From assembly GCA_963813525.1 (NCBI GenBank), contig CAWEZI010000005.1, positions 2,542,001 through 2,606,000 of the forward strand: a DNA stretch of 64,000 nt, written 5' to 3'. The stretch comes from Bog-756 sp963813525. GTDB taxonomy: Bacteria; Actinomycetota; Acidimicrobiia; Acidimicrobiales; RAAP-2. Below the pieces are notes generated by a model, which was not told the origin of the DNA, did not search any database, and saw nothing but the letters and a program-made list of their open reading frames with translations. Below, piece after piece: positions 1 to 8,268 of the stretch (its first letter is position 1; the number at the start of each line of letters is the position of its first letter). Position numbers and translations under genes: made by a program.

Positions 1-1
1 C

Positions 2-550
2 GAGATCATCCTCATGATGTGGTCGTGGGACAACCAGTACGCCTACGACCACCCCGTGGCTTTCACCAAGCTGCTCACCGAGGTCCTCAATGTGATGTTG
101 ACGCCGGGCGACGGCGTCGACGGCGTGGCCATCCTCCAGTTCCCCCGGACCGGACCGCTGGACGAGATCATCGATCCGGCCACACGACAGGCCCAAACGG
201 TGGCGGCCGAAACCGATCGGGACGCCTTCGACCGGATCGTGTCGTCGTTGCCGGCCCGTTACCCGGGCAGGGTCACCTATCTGCCGGTGGCCGGGTCGCT
301 CGACGTGGACGGTCGTTACTCGGCGTGGCTGCCGACCACCGACGGAGGATGGATCCGGGCCCGCAAGACCGACAACACCCATCTGTGCCCGGCCGGGGCG
401 GCCGTTTTCGGCGCCGCGGTCACCACCGAGCTGCGACCCCTGTTCCACCTCCCGGCCACGGCCGCCGGTTGGATCAATGCCGGGTGGACGAGCGACGGGG
501 CACGGTTCGGACCGGCCGGCAGCTGCCCCGACGATCAACCCCCGCACTAG
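2..550 (+). CDS. SGNH/GDSL-type hydrolase, C-terminal part (5' truncated by window edge)
   Basis: The reading frame is open at the left edge, so only the C-terminal part of at least 182 residues is visible. Counting from the first ATG at position 14, residues 120-123 read D-N-T-H inside a T-D-N-T-H-L-C-P-A-G segment. This matches the catalytic Asp-x-x-His block of SGNH hydrolases and of the SGNH domains attached to membrane acyltransferases. The nucleophile Ser block would lie upstream of the window. A role in adding or removing acyl groups on surface glycans is an inference, supported by the PilZ-linked glycosyltransferase downstream. Family membership rests on one motif plus the general shape, so other esterases are possible. 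Confidence 0.55.
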   Translation, partial: EIILMMWSWDNQYAYDHPVAFTKLLTEVLNVMLTPGDGVDGVAILQFPRTGPLDEIIDPATRQAQTVAAETDRDAFDRIVSSLPARYPGRVTYLPVAGSLDVDGRYSAWLPTTDGGWIRARKTDNTHLCPAGAAVFGAAVTTELRPLFHLPATAAGWINAGWTSDGARFGPAGSCPDDQPPH

Positions 551-609
551 GGCCGACGGCCGGGGCCCCCGGTTGGTGGCCAGCTGACCGCTCCGCCTAC
601 CATGGGCCC

Positions 610-1017
610 GTGGACCAGTTGGCCGTGGCTCCTGCCGCACCCAGTGTCTCGCCCTGGAGATCCCGTGCCGACGGTGCCATGCGTCGGCTCCTGCGGATAC
701 CCGGCGGCCAGGCCCCCATCGACGAATCCGAGACCCATCGGATCTTCAGTGCGTCGATCTTCCTGTCGGCATTGCGGTGCCTGCTCAGCTACATCGTCCT
801 CCCGGTCGTCCTCCCCGCCATCGGCGTGGCCCGGGGCGTGGGTCCCGCCATCGGCATCCCGGTCGGGGTGCTGGCCCTGACCTTCGACTATCTGGGCATC
901 CGCCGGTTCTGGCTGGCCAATCACCGGCACAGGTGGGCCTTCACCGCCCTCTACACCGTGGTCGGGGGCATGGTGCTGGCTCTGGTCATCGTCGACCTGG
1001 TCTCCGTTCTGAGCTGA
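610..1017 (+). CDS. small membrane protein, unknown function
   Basis: The product has 135 residues with a GTG start at 610; an in-frame ATG at 679 would give a shorter form of 112 residues. A polar N-terminal segment of about 45 residues is followed by three likely membrane spans at roughly 48-70, 76-93 and 106-130. A positively charged loop (R-R-F-W ... N-H-R-H-R) separates the last two. I recognise no family. It sits 59 bases downstream of the SGNH hydrolase gene and 92 bases before the GT2/PilZ gene on the same strand, so it may belong to the same transcription unit. No function is proposed. Confidence 0.55.
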   Translation: MDQLAVAPAAPSVSPWRSRADGAMRRLLRIPGGQAPIDESETHRIFSASIFLSALRCLLSYIVLPVVLPAIGVARGVGPAIGIPVGVLALTFDYLGIRRFWLANHRHRWAFTALYTVVGGMVLALVIVDLVSVLS

Positions 1018-1109
1018 TTCGCACAACCGGCCTGAGCCGGGCACCACCGTGCCTGAGCCGGCCACCACCTCGGCGCTCAAGGGAACCTCGGGCACTGTCG
1101 ATACCACGG

Positions 1110-3020
1110 GTGGTGAAGACCGATCGGCAGAACACGCCCAGGGGCTACAAGGGAAGCGACACCGCCCTGCGCGCCCTGGCTCTGGTGGCCCTGGCCTGGG
1201 GGGCCGGCTACCTGGTCTGGCGCCCGTTGGCCACCTGGCACGGGGCTCAGCCGGTCATGTTCGTCGTCCTCTATGCCGGGGAGATCTTCGGGTGGTTGAT
1301 GCTCGCCTCCTTCGCCTTTCTGGCCTGGCGGCTCCCGGTGTCGGTACGACCGGAGGTCGGGTGGCGCCCCACCGTCGACATCTACGTGTGCACCTATGAC
1401 GAGGGTCTCGACGTGCTCGGCGCCACTTTGGTCGGGTGTGACCGCATCACCTATCCGCACACCACATGGGTACTCGACGACGGGCGGCGGGAGGAGGTCC
1501 GCCTGCTGGCCGACCGGTTCGGGGCCCGCTACCTGAGCCGAACCACCAACGAGCACGCCAAGGCGGGCAACATCAATCACGCCCTGGGGCTCACCGACGG
1601 TCAGCTTCTGTTGATCCTCGACGCCGACCATGTCCCCCAGCCCGACATCCTCGACGCCACCGTCGGCTACTTCGACGATCCGGCCGTGGCCGTGGTCCAG
1701 ACGCCCCACGACTTCGGCAACCACGACTCGTTCCAGCACTTCGAGACGGGACGCCACGACCAGAGCATGTTCTTCGAAGTCATCATGGTCGGCAAGGACA
1801 GGCACGACGGGGCTTTCTGGTGCGGGTCGGCCGCCCTCATCCTGCGTCACGCCCTCGAAGGAATCGGCGGCATCGCCACCGAAACGGTGGCCGAGGATTT
1901 CCACACCACCATCCGCCTCCACGCCGAGGGGTGGCACACCCGCTACCACGACGAGACCCTGGTGCAGGGACTGGCCCCGCACGACCTGGCCACCTTCCTC
2001 CTCCAGCGGGACCGGTGGGCCCGGGGCAACCTGGCCGTCCTCCGGACCCGGGATAACCCGCTGGTGGCACCTCGGCTCACCCTCAAGCAGCGGGCCAGCT
2101 ATCTCTCCTCCCTTCTGGCCTACTTCGTCCCCCTCCAGCGCCTGAGCATGGTGGCCGTTCTGGTGGCCATGCTGGTCAGCGGTCGTCTTCCCCTGTACGC
2201 CACCCTGTGGCAGTTCTGCATCTTCTGGATGCCGTGGATGGCTCTCAACCTGGCCGCTTCCAGTGCCCTGTGCCGGGGACAGGCCAGCTTGTGGGACGGC
2301 GCCTACTCCAACCTTCTCACCACCGAGATCTACGCCCGCGCCGCCTTCGTCCTCGTCCACCCCTTCCGGACCGCCTTTAAGGTGACGCCCAAGGACGGCG
2401 TCGACGATGGGGGCTGGCCGGCCGTTCGACAGCTCCGGCTCATCATCGTGGTGGCCCTCGTCCTGGTGGCCGCGGTGGTGGCTCGGTGCCTGGCTCTGGC
2501 CGGCGTCCTCCACCTCGCCCCCCTCCCCGGCCTGGCCGTGGTGGCCGGCCTCGGTTTCGCCCTCGGTGAGATCGTGCTGGTGACGTTGGTCGTGGTCCGG
2601 GTGAGCCATCGCCGGCAGGCGCGACGGCACTATCGGGTTCCGGTCGAGGTAGCCGGGGTCATCGAGGACACGGTGGTCAGGGTGGTCGACCTCACTCCCG
2701 GGGGGGCCGGCATCATCGGTCCCCGTGCCCTCGAGGTGGGCGCGGAGATCCCGTTGCACCTGAGCCTGGCCGCCGTCGACGGCAACGTCCGCGACGTGGG
2801 CCTCCTCTTCGCCATCTGCTCGACCCGCCCCGCCCGCGACGGGGGATGGCGGATGGGAGGCACCCTCACCCCTCTCACCGAGGGCGACGGCGAAGCCCTC
2901 ATCGAGCACTGCCACGTGGTTACCTCCCGCACCCGGCTCACCGAGAGCGGACGGTTGACACCGGGCCAGCCCACCGGCCAGCCCGCCCGGTCCCTTCCGT
3001 CCCAGTCGTCAGTCGGCTGA
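1110..3020 (+). CDS. cellulose-synthase-like family 2 glycosyltransferase with C-terminal PilZ domain
   Basis: This protein of about 636 residues has two N-terminal membrane spans (about 18-37 and 48-73) and a cytosolic GT2 domain. The processive-synthase residues are visible: D123/D124, the D171-A-D173 motif, E262-D263 and the Q299-R-D-R-W303 signature. More membrane spans follow, then a PilZ domain from about residue 505 with an R-R-Q-A-R-R patch and a D-L-T-P-G-G motif, the c-di-GMP-binding signature. The family builds beta-glucan-type polymers from UDP-sugar and extrudes them. Activation by c-di-GMP is known for PilZ synthases and is inferred here. The start is a GTG at 1110 or 1113, because upstream sequence in this frame overlaps the preceding gene. 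No bcsB-like partner is in view, so the product sugar is unknown. Confidence 0.85.
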   Translation: MVKTDRQNTPRGYKGSDTALRALALVALAWGAGYLVWRPLATWHGAQPVMFVVLYAGEIFGWLMLASFAFLAWRLPVSVRPEVGWRPTVDIYVCTYDEGLDVLGATLVGCDRITYPHTTWVLDDGRREEVRLLADRFGARYLSRTTNEHAKAGNINHALGLTDGQLLLILDADHVPQPDILDATVGYFDDPAVAVVQTPHDFGNHDSFQHFETGRHDQSMFFEVIMVGKDRHDGAFWCGSAALILRHALEGIGGIATETVAEDFHTTIRLHAEGWHTRYHDETLVQGLAPHDLATFLLQRDRWARGNLAVLRTRDNPLVAPRLTLKQRASYLSSLLAYFVPLQRLSMVAVLVAMLVSGRLPLYATLWQFCIFWMPWMALNLAASSALCRGQASLWDGAYSNLLTTEIYARAAFVLVHPFRTAFKVTPKDGVDDGGWPAVRQLRLIIVVALVLVAAVVARCLALAGVLHLAPLPGLAVVAGLGFALGEIVLVTLVVVRVSHRRQARRHYRVPVEVAGVIEDTVVRVVDLTPGGAGIIGPRALEVGAEIPLHLSLAAVDGNVRDVGLLFAICSTRPARDGGWRMGGTLTPLTEGDGEALIEHCHVVTSRTRLTESGRLTPGQPTGQPARSLPSQSSVG

Positions 3021-3021
3021 T

Positions 3022-3036
3022 CCGGAGAGGCTCCGG
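3022..3036. terminator. minimal hairpin filling a convergent gene junction
   Basis: The 17 bases between the convergent stop codons of the GT2 gene (ends 3020) and the SDR gene (ends 3038) hold a perfect 6-bp stem, CCGGAG/CTCCGG, with a 3-base loop AGG. It is short and has no T-tract, so a terminator role in both directions is an inference from its position. Confidence 0.35.
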
Positions 3037-3037
3037 G

Positions 3038-3895
3038 TCAGTTCGGCGCCACCGGTTCCCGCCAGTCGGGGTGGAGCCCTCTGGTCAGAACCAGCTTCAG
3101 GGCCTTGACCGTCTGACCGTTCTCCATCTCGTCAGCGTGGTCGGCCACCCAGGCGATGGCCGCCGCCGGAGCGGAGGGAGGGGCGCCGATGTAGCGGCCG
3201 ACCAGTCCGAGGGCTTCGGCGTTGGCCAGCTGCCGCTCGGTATCGACGTAGCCGGGGTCCAGGTTGAAGGCCCGGATCCCCTCGGCCCCGAGCTCGACGG
3301 CGATCAACGGCGCGAATCGATGGAGAGCCGCCTTCGAGGCGGCGTAGGCCACGCCCCACCCACCCGCACCCACGGGGCCGGGGGGGTCAGCCGTGGCGGT
3401 GTGGGAGGTCACGTTCACCACCAGGCCCCGACCGCGCTTCCGCATGCCGGGTAGGACGGCCTCGATGAGCACCATGGGGGCGACCACGTTGGCAGCCAGC
3501 TTGGCCTCCAGCTGGGCGATAGTGAGATCCACGACCGGAACCATGCTGCCCGGGCCGGTATCCACGGCGTTGTTGACCAGCAGGTCGACCCCACCCCAGC
3601 GGTCGATCACCTCGGACACCGACCGGGCGAGACCCGGATGATCGTGCAGATCGGCCACCAGAGGCAGGGCCCGCCCTCCAGCCTCTCGAACCTGGGCGGC
3701 GGTCGACTCGAGGCTGCCCGGCAGTGGGCGTCCCGAGCCGGTGTCCGAATCGTCACGACCCTCACCCTCACGCCGAGTCCGCCCGGTGAGGGCAATGTCC
3801 CAACCGCAGTGGGCCAGAGCGATGGCCGTGGACCGACCGATCCCCCGGGTCGCACCGGTGACCATGGCCCTTCTACCGGCGCTCAGCTCTGCCAT
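3038..3895 (-). CDS. short-chain dehydrogenase/reductase (SDR)
   Basis: This 285-residue Rossmann-fold oxidoreductase is soluble and probably cytosolic. The cofactor motif T-G-A-T-R-G-I-G is at residues 13-20, the structural N-N-A at 108-110, and the catalytic triad fits S164, Y184 and K188 in a Y-A-A-S-K context. R40/R41 after the second beta strand would favour NADP, which is an inference. An unusual glycine/serine/aspartate-rich loop lies at about 43-60. The length is slightly above the usual 250 residues because of that loop. It converges with the GT2 gene and is separated by 129 bases from the FG-GAP gene upstream, so it is probably transcribed alone. The substrate cannot be predicted. 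Confidence 0.8.
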   Translation of the reverse strand: MAELSAGRRAMVTGATRGIGRSTAIALAHCGWDIALTGRTRREGEGRDDSDTGSGRPLPGSLESTAAQVREAGGRALPLVADLHDHPGLARSVSEVIDRWGGVDLLVNNAVDTGPGSMVPVVDLTIAQLEAKLAANVVAPMVLIEAVLPGMRKRGRGLVVNVTSHTATADPPGPVGAGGWGVAYAASKAALHRFAPLIAVELGAEGIRAFNLDPGYVDTERQLANAEALGLVGRYIGAPPSAPAAAIAWVADHADEMENGQTVKALKLVLTRGLHPDWREPVAPN

Positions 3896-4024
3896 GGTTC
3901 CGGTCTACCAGCACAGGCCGCGGGGTGGAAACCTTCCTCCGATGGTGGCGCAGACGGCCGGCAGACCGGTGCCAACACCAAGCGAACCCCCACCGACCGA
4001 GGCCGGAGGGGGTTCGCCTAGCGG

Positions 4025-5500
4025 TCAGTCCTGGTAGAAGTAGATGGCCCCGTTGGGGTTGTACGGCGAGCCGATCACGACGATGTTGGTCCCGATGGTG
4101 GCCACTCCCCCGTATCCGAAATAATCGCCCGCCGCCCCATCCGAGGCGACCAGCTTGGTCAGCGGGCTCGAGTGCGGCCACGTGCCTGCCTTTTTGGCGA
4201 TCACAAATGCCGCGCCGTTAGGATTGTTGGGGTAGCCCTGGTAGTCGTAGGGAGCCGTCGACACCACCGTCGTGCCCAACAGAGCCACGGTGATCCCGAA
4301 CTGATCCTCGGCGGCGCAGGGATCGGAGTAGTACGTGCAATCGGGCGGGCTGGCATCGTTGGCCGTGTACTCCGGCGGATCGGCGATCTCGGTGTTCAGG
4401 GTCCAGCTGCTCCCCGACCCGGTGAACACGTAGGCCGCTCCCGAGCCGACACTGTCCGGCTTTGGCGTCGGGTAGGAAGCGTACGGAGCGCCGACGACGA
4501 CGGTTCCCTTGTTGATGGCCACCGAATACCCGAAGTAGTCACCGTAGATGAGTCCGACCGGCTCCGAGCAGGTGGTCGAGCACCCCTCGCCGTTAGCTAC
4601 GGCAAGGGTGGCCTGCTGGACCCAACCGCCGTTCACCTCATTGAACACGTAGACAGCGCCTTTCGACCCGTTTGTCCCCGGGGCCCCGACGACCAGCCTC
4701 TTCTTCGATACGCTCATACTGGTGCCGAACAGGTCGTTGGTCGTTGCTGCCGGGTCATCGATCGCTGCCTTTTCAGACCACTGACCTTTCTTCGTTGTGT
4801 AGGCGAACACGGCACCCTGGTTGTCGTTCTCCCCGTAAGCACCGCTCAGGATCGAGCTCGGCCCGATGGCCACAGTCAGACCGAAGAAGTCTTCATTACC
4901 CTGGGCCGGGTCATTCAGTACGGCCTTTTGGGTCCAAGTGGCGCCCGATCCGGTGAACACGTAGGCCGCTCCGGTGCAGTACTGCGCCGACGAGCTGTGG
5001 CACGGCGCACCAACGACAATCGTTCCTCGGTGGATCGCTACCGAAAATCCGAAGTCGTCGTTAGCGGCGGCAGGCATCGCAGGAGTGAGCTCGGCCGCTT
5101 CAGTCCAACCGTGGGGCGAGTTGGCGACCGTGTTGGTGTAGACGTAGGCGGCGCCAATATCCGAATTGTCACTGATGGCGCCTACAACCATTGTCTTTCC
5201 ACTTACGGCGATCGACGTGCCTAACAAACCGCCGCTGGCGCCGGTGATCTCGTTTTGCTGGGACCAACTACCGGCCACCGCCGGCGTCCGCACGTGGGAC
5301 TGCGGGAGCCCGGCGGGCGACTTTCCGATGAGACTCATGTCCGGAAGAGGCAAGTGACTCGGAGAACCCGCCGCGGTTGTCGCGTGGGCGGCCGGCGCGC
5401 CGGCCATCAGGGCAGTGGCGCCCACCATGGCAATCGTGGAAGCGGCGATGCCCACCGCACGACCCCTCCGCCTGAAGCTCGTGCTCCTCTTCATGGTCAT
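4025..5500 (-). CDS. secreted FG-GAP repeat protein, predicted seven-bladed beta-propeller
   Basis: The 491-residue product begins with a signal peptide: a basic start (K-R-S ... R-R-R-G-R), a hydrophobic stretch to about residue 38 and an A-H-A-T processing site. Seven FG-GAP-like repeats follow, each with a F-G-x-S/T-V-A core, a V-V-G-A-P strand and a G-A-A-Y-V-F strand. That number fits one integrin-type seven-bladed propeller. Cys pairs lie within blades 2, 5 and 6. No membrane anchor or sorting signal follows the last blade, which ends at the C-terminus. Such proteins bind ligands or surfaces; no enzymatic residues are apparent. ATG codons at 5500 and 5494 are both usable, with GAGAGG just upstream. 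A good promoter lies at 5623-5651. Confidence 0.8.
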   Translation of the reverse strand: MTMKRSTSFRRRGRAVGIAASTIAMVGATALMAGAPAAHATTAAGSPSHLPLPDMSLIGKSPAGLPQSHVRTPAVAGSWSQQNEITGASGGLLGTSIAVSGKTMVVGAISDNSDIGAAYVYTNTVANSPHGWTEAAELTPAMPAAANDDFGFSVAIHRGTIVVGAPCHSSSAQYCTGAAYVFTGSGATWTQKAVLNDPAQGNEDFFGLTVAIGPSSILSGAYGENDNQGAVFAYTTKKGQWSEKAAIDDPAATTNDLFGTSMSVSKKRLVVGAPGTNGSKGAVYVFNEVNGGWVQQATLAVANGEGCSTTCSEPVGLIYGDYFGYSVAINKGTVVVGAPYASYPTPKPDSVGSGAAYVFTGSGSSWTLNTEIADPPEYTANDASPPDCTYYSDPCAAEDQFGITVALLGTTVVSTAPYDYQGYPNNPNGAAFVIAKKAGTWPHSSPLTKLVASDGAAGDYFGYGGVATIGTNIVVIGSPYNPNGAIYFYQD

Positions 5501-5813
5501 ACCGCCTCTCGAGTGGAGCGCCGTGGTCGCGCTTCGGGAAAACCGGTCCAGCCGCGATCAAGGAGACCCCGACCGGACGCCGCCCTTCGTCCCACCGCCG
5601 CGCCGTTAGTGTGCAATGACGAAAGCTAATCCAACGATCGTTCGGCGTCAATTCACTTTTTCTGCGACTTTCCGCTCTGAGGCTGAGTTCCCGCACCGCG
5701 AGGGACCGCATCCGGAGCCGAGTCCACACAAAAGGACAAGAGAAGCTCCGTTCACAACCAGCTCCAAGGGTCACGCATTCCGCGTTCAGACCTTACGGAG
5801 CGTGAGCAAATGA
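5501..5813. other. intergenic leader region of the FG-GAP gene
   Basis: These 313 bases hold no convincing gene. The minus-strand promoter described at 5623-5651 implies an untranslated leader of about 115 bases for the FG-GAP gene. The right-hand end borders the decayed gene starting at 5814. Confidence 0.5.
5623..5651 (-). promoter_or_regulatory. putative sigma-70-type promoter of the FG-GAP gene
   Basis: Read on the minus strand, TTGACG (5651-5646) is followed by exactly 17 bases and TAGCTT (5628-5623). The -35 element matches the TTGACA consensus at 5 of 6 positions and the -10 element fits TAnnnT. Transcription would start near 5616. Confidence 0.5.
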
Positions 5814-6485
5814 TGGATTCTTCCGGGGGCGACGCAGGGAACATCCACATGCCCGACCTATCCCGCCCAAGATGAATCGTGCGACGGCCCCTACACCTCA
5901 TGGGGAAACGCCAACGGGAATTACGACACGTTCCCGAGCAACGGGTTCACCAGCTCGCTGGATATCTATCTGGATACCGCGTGGGCCGGGGCCAACCCGG
6001 GCAACCAAATTCGAGTGGGACACCGCCGTAAATCAGAGCAACGGACAGTTCAGGACTTCATCATTACGGTCCAAACTGCCGGAGGGTTCACCATCGGAGC
6101 CGGTAACAACTCCACGCCCTCCGTTCCCACCCCGTCAGCCACCATTGCCACCTCCGGCCGGTATCGGTTCATCGAGAGCTTCGCCACCAACGAGATGACC
6201 GGAAACGTCGAGGCAACCCTGTCGATCGTGGACGACGCCACTACGACAGCGGTGCCCGGGGCCAACTGGGTCATTCCGGTGGTGTTCAACGGCAACGCCG
6301 TTCCCGCAGCCAGCGTCGACGGCCCCGCCTACGGATGGTTCCCCAACGAGAATATCCCTGAGCTGCCCATCGACAACTCCAGCCTCCACCGGGGACAACG
6401 AGGACATATCCGGCGCCAGGGGCGCCAGACACCGGTAGTCAGTCAGACAATCAGCTACGCCCGGCGGCTCCACCGCCGGGCGTAG
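5814..6485 (+). pseudogene. decayed secreted-protein gene with two compensating frameshifts
   Basis: The frame is open from 5814, directly after a TGA at 5811-5813, to the stop at 6483-6485, but no ATG or GTG occurs near its 5' end. The translation is a Gly/Asn/Ser/Thr-rich beta-type protein (P-Y-T-S-W-G-N-A-N-G near the start, then ...Y-G-W-F-P-N-E-N). Between about 6008 and 6050 this frame turns basic and improbable (G-H-R-R-K-S-E-Q-R). The next frame over the same bases reads naturally (F-E-W-D-T-A-V-N-Q-S-N-G-Q-F). One extra base near 6008 and one missing base near 6050 would explain this. The last 20 or so residues also look degenerate and run into the hairpin at 6447. I do not recognise the parent family. 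Confidence 0.5.
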
Positions 6486-6493
6486 CTGATTGT
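6447..6493. terminator. perfect 21-bp stem, 5-base loop hairpin
   Basis: Bases 6447-6467 and 6473-6493 are exact inverted complements around the loop CTCCA. The arm contains CAATCAGCTACGCCCGGCGG. No T-tract follows on either strand. The position, at the 3' end of the decayed gene and about 80 bases before the PAP2 start, fits an intrinsic terminator of the T-less type common in actinobacteria. The length and perfection would also fit a mobile-element end or a small-element remnant. Confidence 0.65.
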
Positions 6494-6572
6494 GGGGTCC
6501 GGTCGGTCTGCGGTCCGCCACGAGCAGACCCCGCGCCCCTTTGTGGGCCACTGCCCCGTATCCTGTCTGGCG

Positions 6573-7274
6573 ATGGCCAGGCCCTCACCCACCGCACGGC
6601 GAGAGCGTGGCCCCCGGTCCGCCACCCCGGCAGGGACGGCGGCCGAAGTGGCCGCCGGGACCTTGATGTTGGGCGGAGCCGCCCTGGCCGGCCTGGCCTT
6701 CGTGCACCGGCCCTGGCCCAACCGGCTCGACGTGTGGGGGTACCGCTTCCTACCGGCCAGCTTCGGTGCCGGGTGGGCCCACGACTTGGCCACTCTGGGC
6801 TCGTTGACCGCGCTGGTCATCGGTGTCATCGCCATCTTTCTGGTGGGCGTCCTGCGGGACTGGGTCCGGGCCGTCGCCTGTGCCGTGGCCCCGGTGATCG
6901 CCGTCCTGCTCGTGCAGGATCTGGCCAAGCCGCTCGTCGGACGTCACATCGGCATTGCCGGCGGATCGTCCTACCCCTCGGGAACGGTGGCCGCCGTAGC
7001 CGCCTTGGCCACCGCAGCCACCCTGGTCATGCCGCGACTGGTCCGGCCGTTGATGGCGGCCGTGGGCCTGGCGGCCACCATCGGGACATCGGTCGCCGTC
7101 ATCGTCCTGCGGTGGCACTATCCCACCGACGCCCTGGGTGGCATCGCCGTCGGGATCGGCGCCGTTCTGGTCCTCGACGGTATCCTCCACGTGCCCTGGG
7201 CCATCGCCTCGGCGTTCCGGGGATCCCGCCACGATCGAACGCTGCCCGTGCAGAGCCACCCCAGTCTCGCCTGA
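6573..7274 (+). CDS. PAP2-family membrane phosphatase
   Basis: The product has 233 residues, with a basic N-terminus and about five to six membrane spans. The three PAP2 phosphatase motifs are recognisable in reduced form: K-P-L-V-G-R for KxxxxxxRP, S-S-Y-P-S-G for PSGH with the His replaced by Thr, and L-R-W-H-Y-P-T-D for the SRxxxxxHxxxD motif. The replaced His is notable, because that residue normally protonates the leaving group. The family dephosphorylates lipid phosphates such as phosphatidic acid or undecaprenyl diphosphate at the outer membrane face. The ATG at 6573 was chosen because the open frame upstream runs back through the hairpin region. It converges with the lipoprotein hydrolase gene. 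Confidence 0.7.
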   Translation: MARPSPTARRERGPRSATPAGTAAEVAAGTLMLGGAALAGLAFVHRPWPNRLDVWGYRFLPASFGAGWAHDLATLGSLTALVIGVIAIFLVGVLRDWVRAVACAVAPVIAVLLVQDLAKPLVGRHIGIAGGSSYPSGTVAAVAALATAATLVMPRLVRPLMAAVGLAATIGTSVAVIVLRWHYPTDALGGIAVGIGAVLVLDGILHVPWAIASAFRGSRHDRTLPVQSHPSLA

Positions 7275-7341
7275 ACCAGGTTCCTCGGCCCGCCCCCAAA
7301 CGGAAGGCCGTACGTGTCGATCGACCCGCCGATGGGGCCGC

Positions 7342-8268
7342 TCAGTGGGTGGGTCCAAGTTGGGCCGTGAGGAACGTGACGATGTCGGCGGCAACCATGG
7401 GCAGGCTGGGGCTCACCGGTCCGTCCCCGCGATGGACCAGCCCGTGGGCGGCGTTGTGGACGAGAATCAGCTGCGCACTGTCACCGGCGCCTTGCAGGGC
7501 GTCGACCAGCATCTCGGACTGGCTCGGAGGGACCACCTCGTCCCTGACCCCGTGGATGACGAGAAAGGGCGGAGCTCCTGGGTGCACGTAGGTCACCGGA
7601 CTGGCCGCCACCAGGGTGGGTGATCGACGACCGACCGTCTCGCCGAAAGTCTCGTTCACGAACAGGGGCAGAACCTTGGCGTCGACCAGGTCCGGCGACG
7701 TGAGGTTGGTAGGTCCGTATTCATCGACAACGGCGGCGACCGCGCTGGACTCGGCCGGATTGTCCCCTTCCACGAACAAGGTCGTGTTGCCGGTCAGTCC
7801 GACCATGCTGGCCAGATGTCCCCCGGCACTGGCCCCCATGACGGCGATCAGCGAGGGGTTGACGTGGAGGGCGCCGGCATTGGCCCGGACGTAGCGGATG
7901 GCGCATTTGGCGTCGACCAGCTGGGCCGGCCACCGAAAGGCGGGGGCGAACCGGTAGCTGATGGAGATGAAGATCCAGCCTCGGTGGATGAGCTGCTCCT
8001 CGACGTCCGCTTCGACGGATCCGGCGGGGAGGGAGGAGTTGCCGCTCACCCAGCCCCCACCGTGGATGTACACGACCGTCGGCACACGGCGATGAAGGGC
8101 GGCCGGCTGGTAGACCTGCAAGGTCTGGCTGACCCCGCCGTTGTGGCAGTAGGTCGTGGTGCTGGCGGCTGCCTGCTCCGACGGGCCGCCACAGCCCACG
8201 ACCAGGACAGCCGCCGCCACCGCAGCAACCAGTACCAGCCACCGGTCAGACTTGGGCGAAGAGATCAC
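7342..8268 (-). CDS. alpha/beta-hydrolase esterase/lipase, predicted lipoprotein
   Basis: The product has 308 residues from a GTG at 8268. The N-terminus M-I-S-S-P-K-S-D-R is followed by a hydrophobic stretch and a lipobox with Cys26 (V-V-G-C), so the enzyme is predicted to be lipid-anchored outside the membrane. The oxyanion motif H69-G-G-G-W, nucleophile S147 in G-A-S-A-G-G, D243 in R-D-E-V and H275 complete a triad of the hormone-sensitive-lipase type (bacterial esterase family IV, BD-FAE-like). The start overlaps the stop of the frameshifted ligD polymerase frame (GTGA, 8268-8265) and overlaps the ancestral ligD frame by 23 bases. Translation may therefore be coupled to the NHEJ operon, although the function is unrelated. 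The physiological substrate is unknown. Confidence 0.8.
   Translation of the reverse strand: MISSPKSDRWLVLVAAVAAAVLVVGCGGPSEQAAASTTTYCHNGGVSQTLQVYQPAALHRRVPTVVYIHGGGWVSGNSSLPAGSVEADVEEQLIHRGWIFISISYRFAPAFRWPAQLVDAKCAIRYVRANAGALHVNPSLIAVMGASAGGHLASMVGLTGNTTLFVEGDNPAESSAVAAVVDEYGPTNLTSPDLVDAKVLPLFVNETFGETVGRRSPTLVAASPVTYVHPGAPPFLVIHGVRDEVVPPSQSEMLVDALQGAGDSAQLILVHNAAHGLVHRGDGPVSPSLPMVAADIVTFLTAQLGPTH

Noticed and set aside
1077..2915. Long minus-strand open frame (612 codons) opposite the GT2/PilZ gene
   Set aside because: Composition is Gly/Asp/Glu/His-rich without domains, and the plus strand encodes a clear glycosyltransferase. It is a GC-bias shadow.
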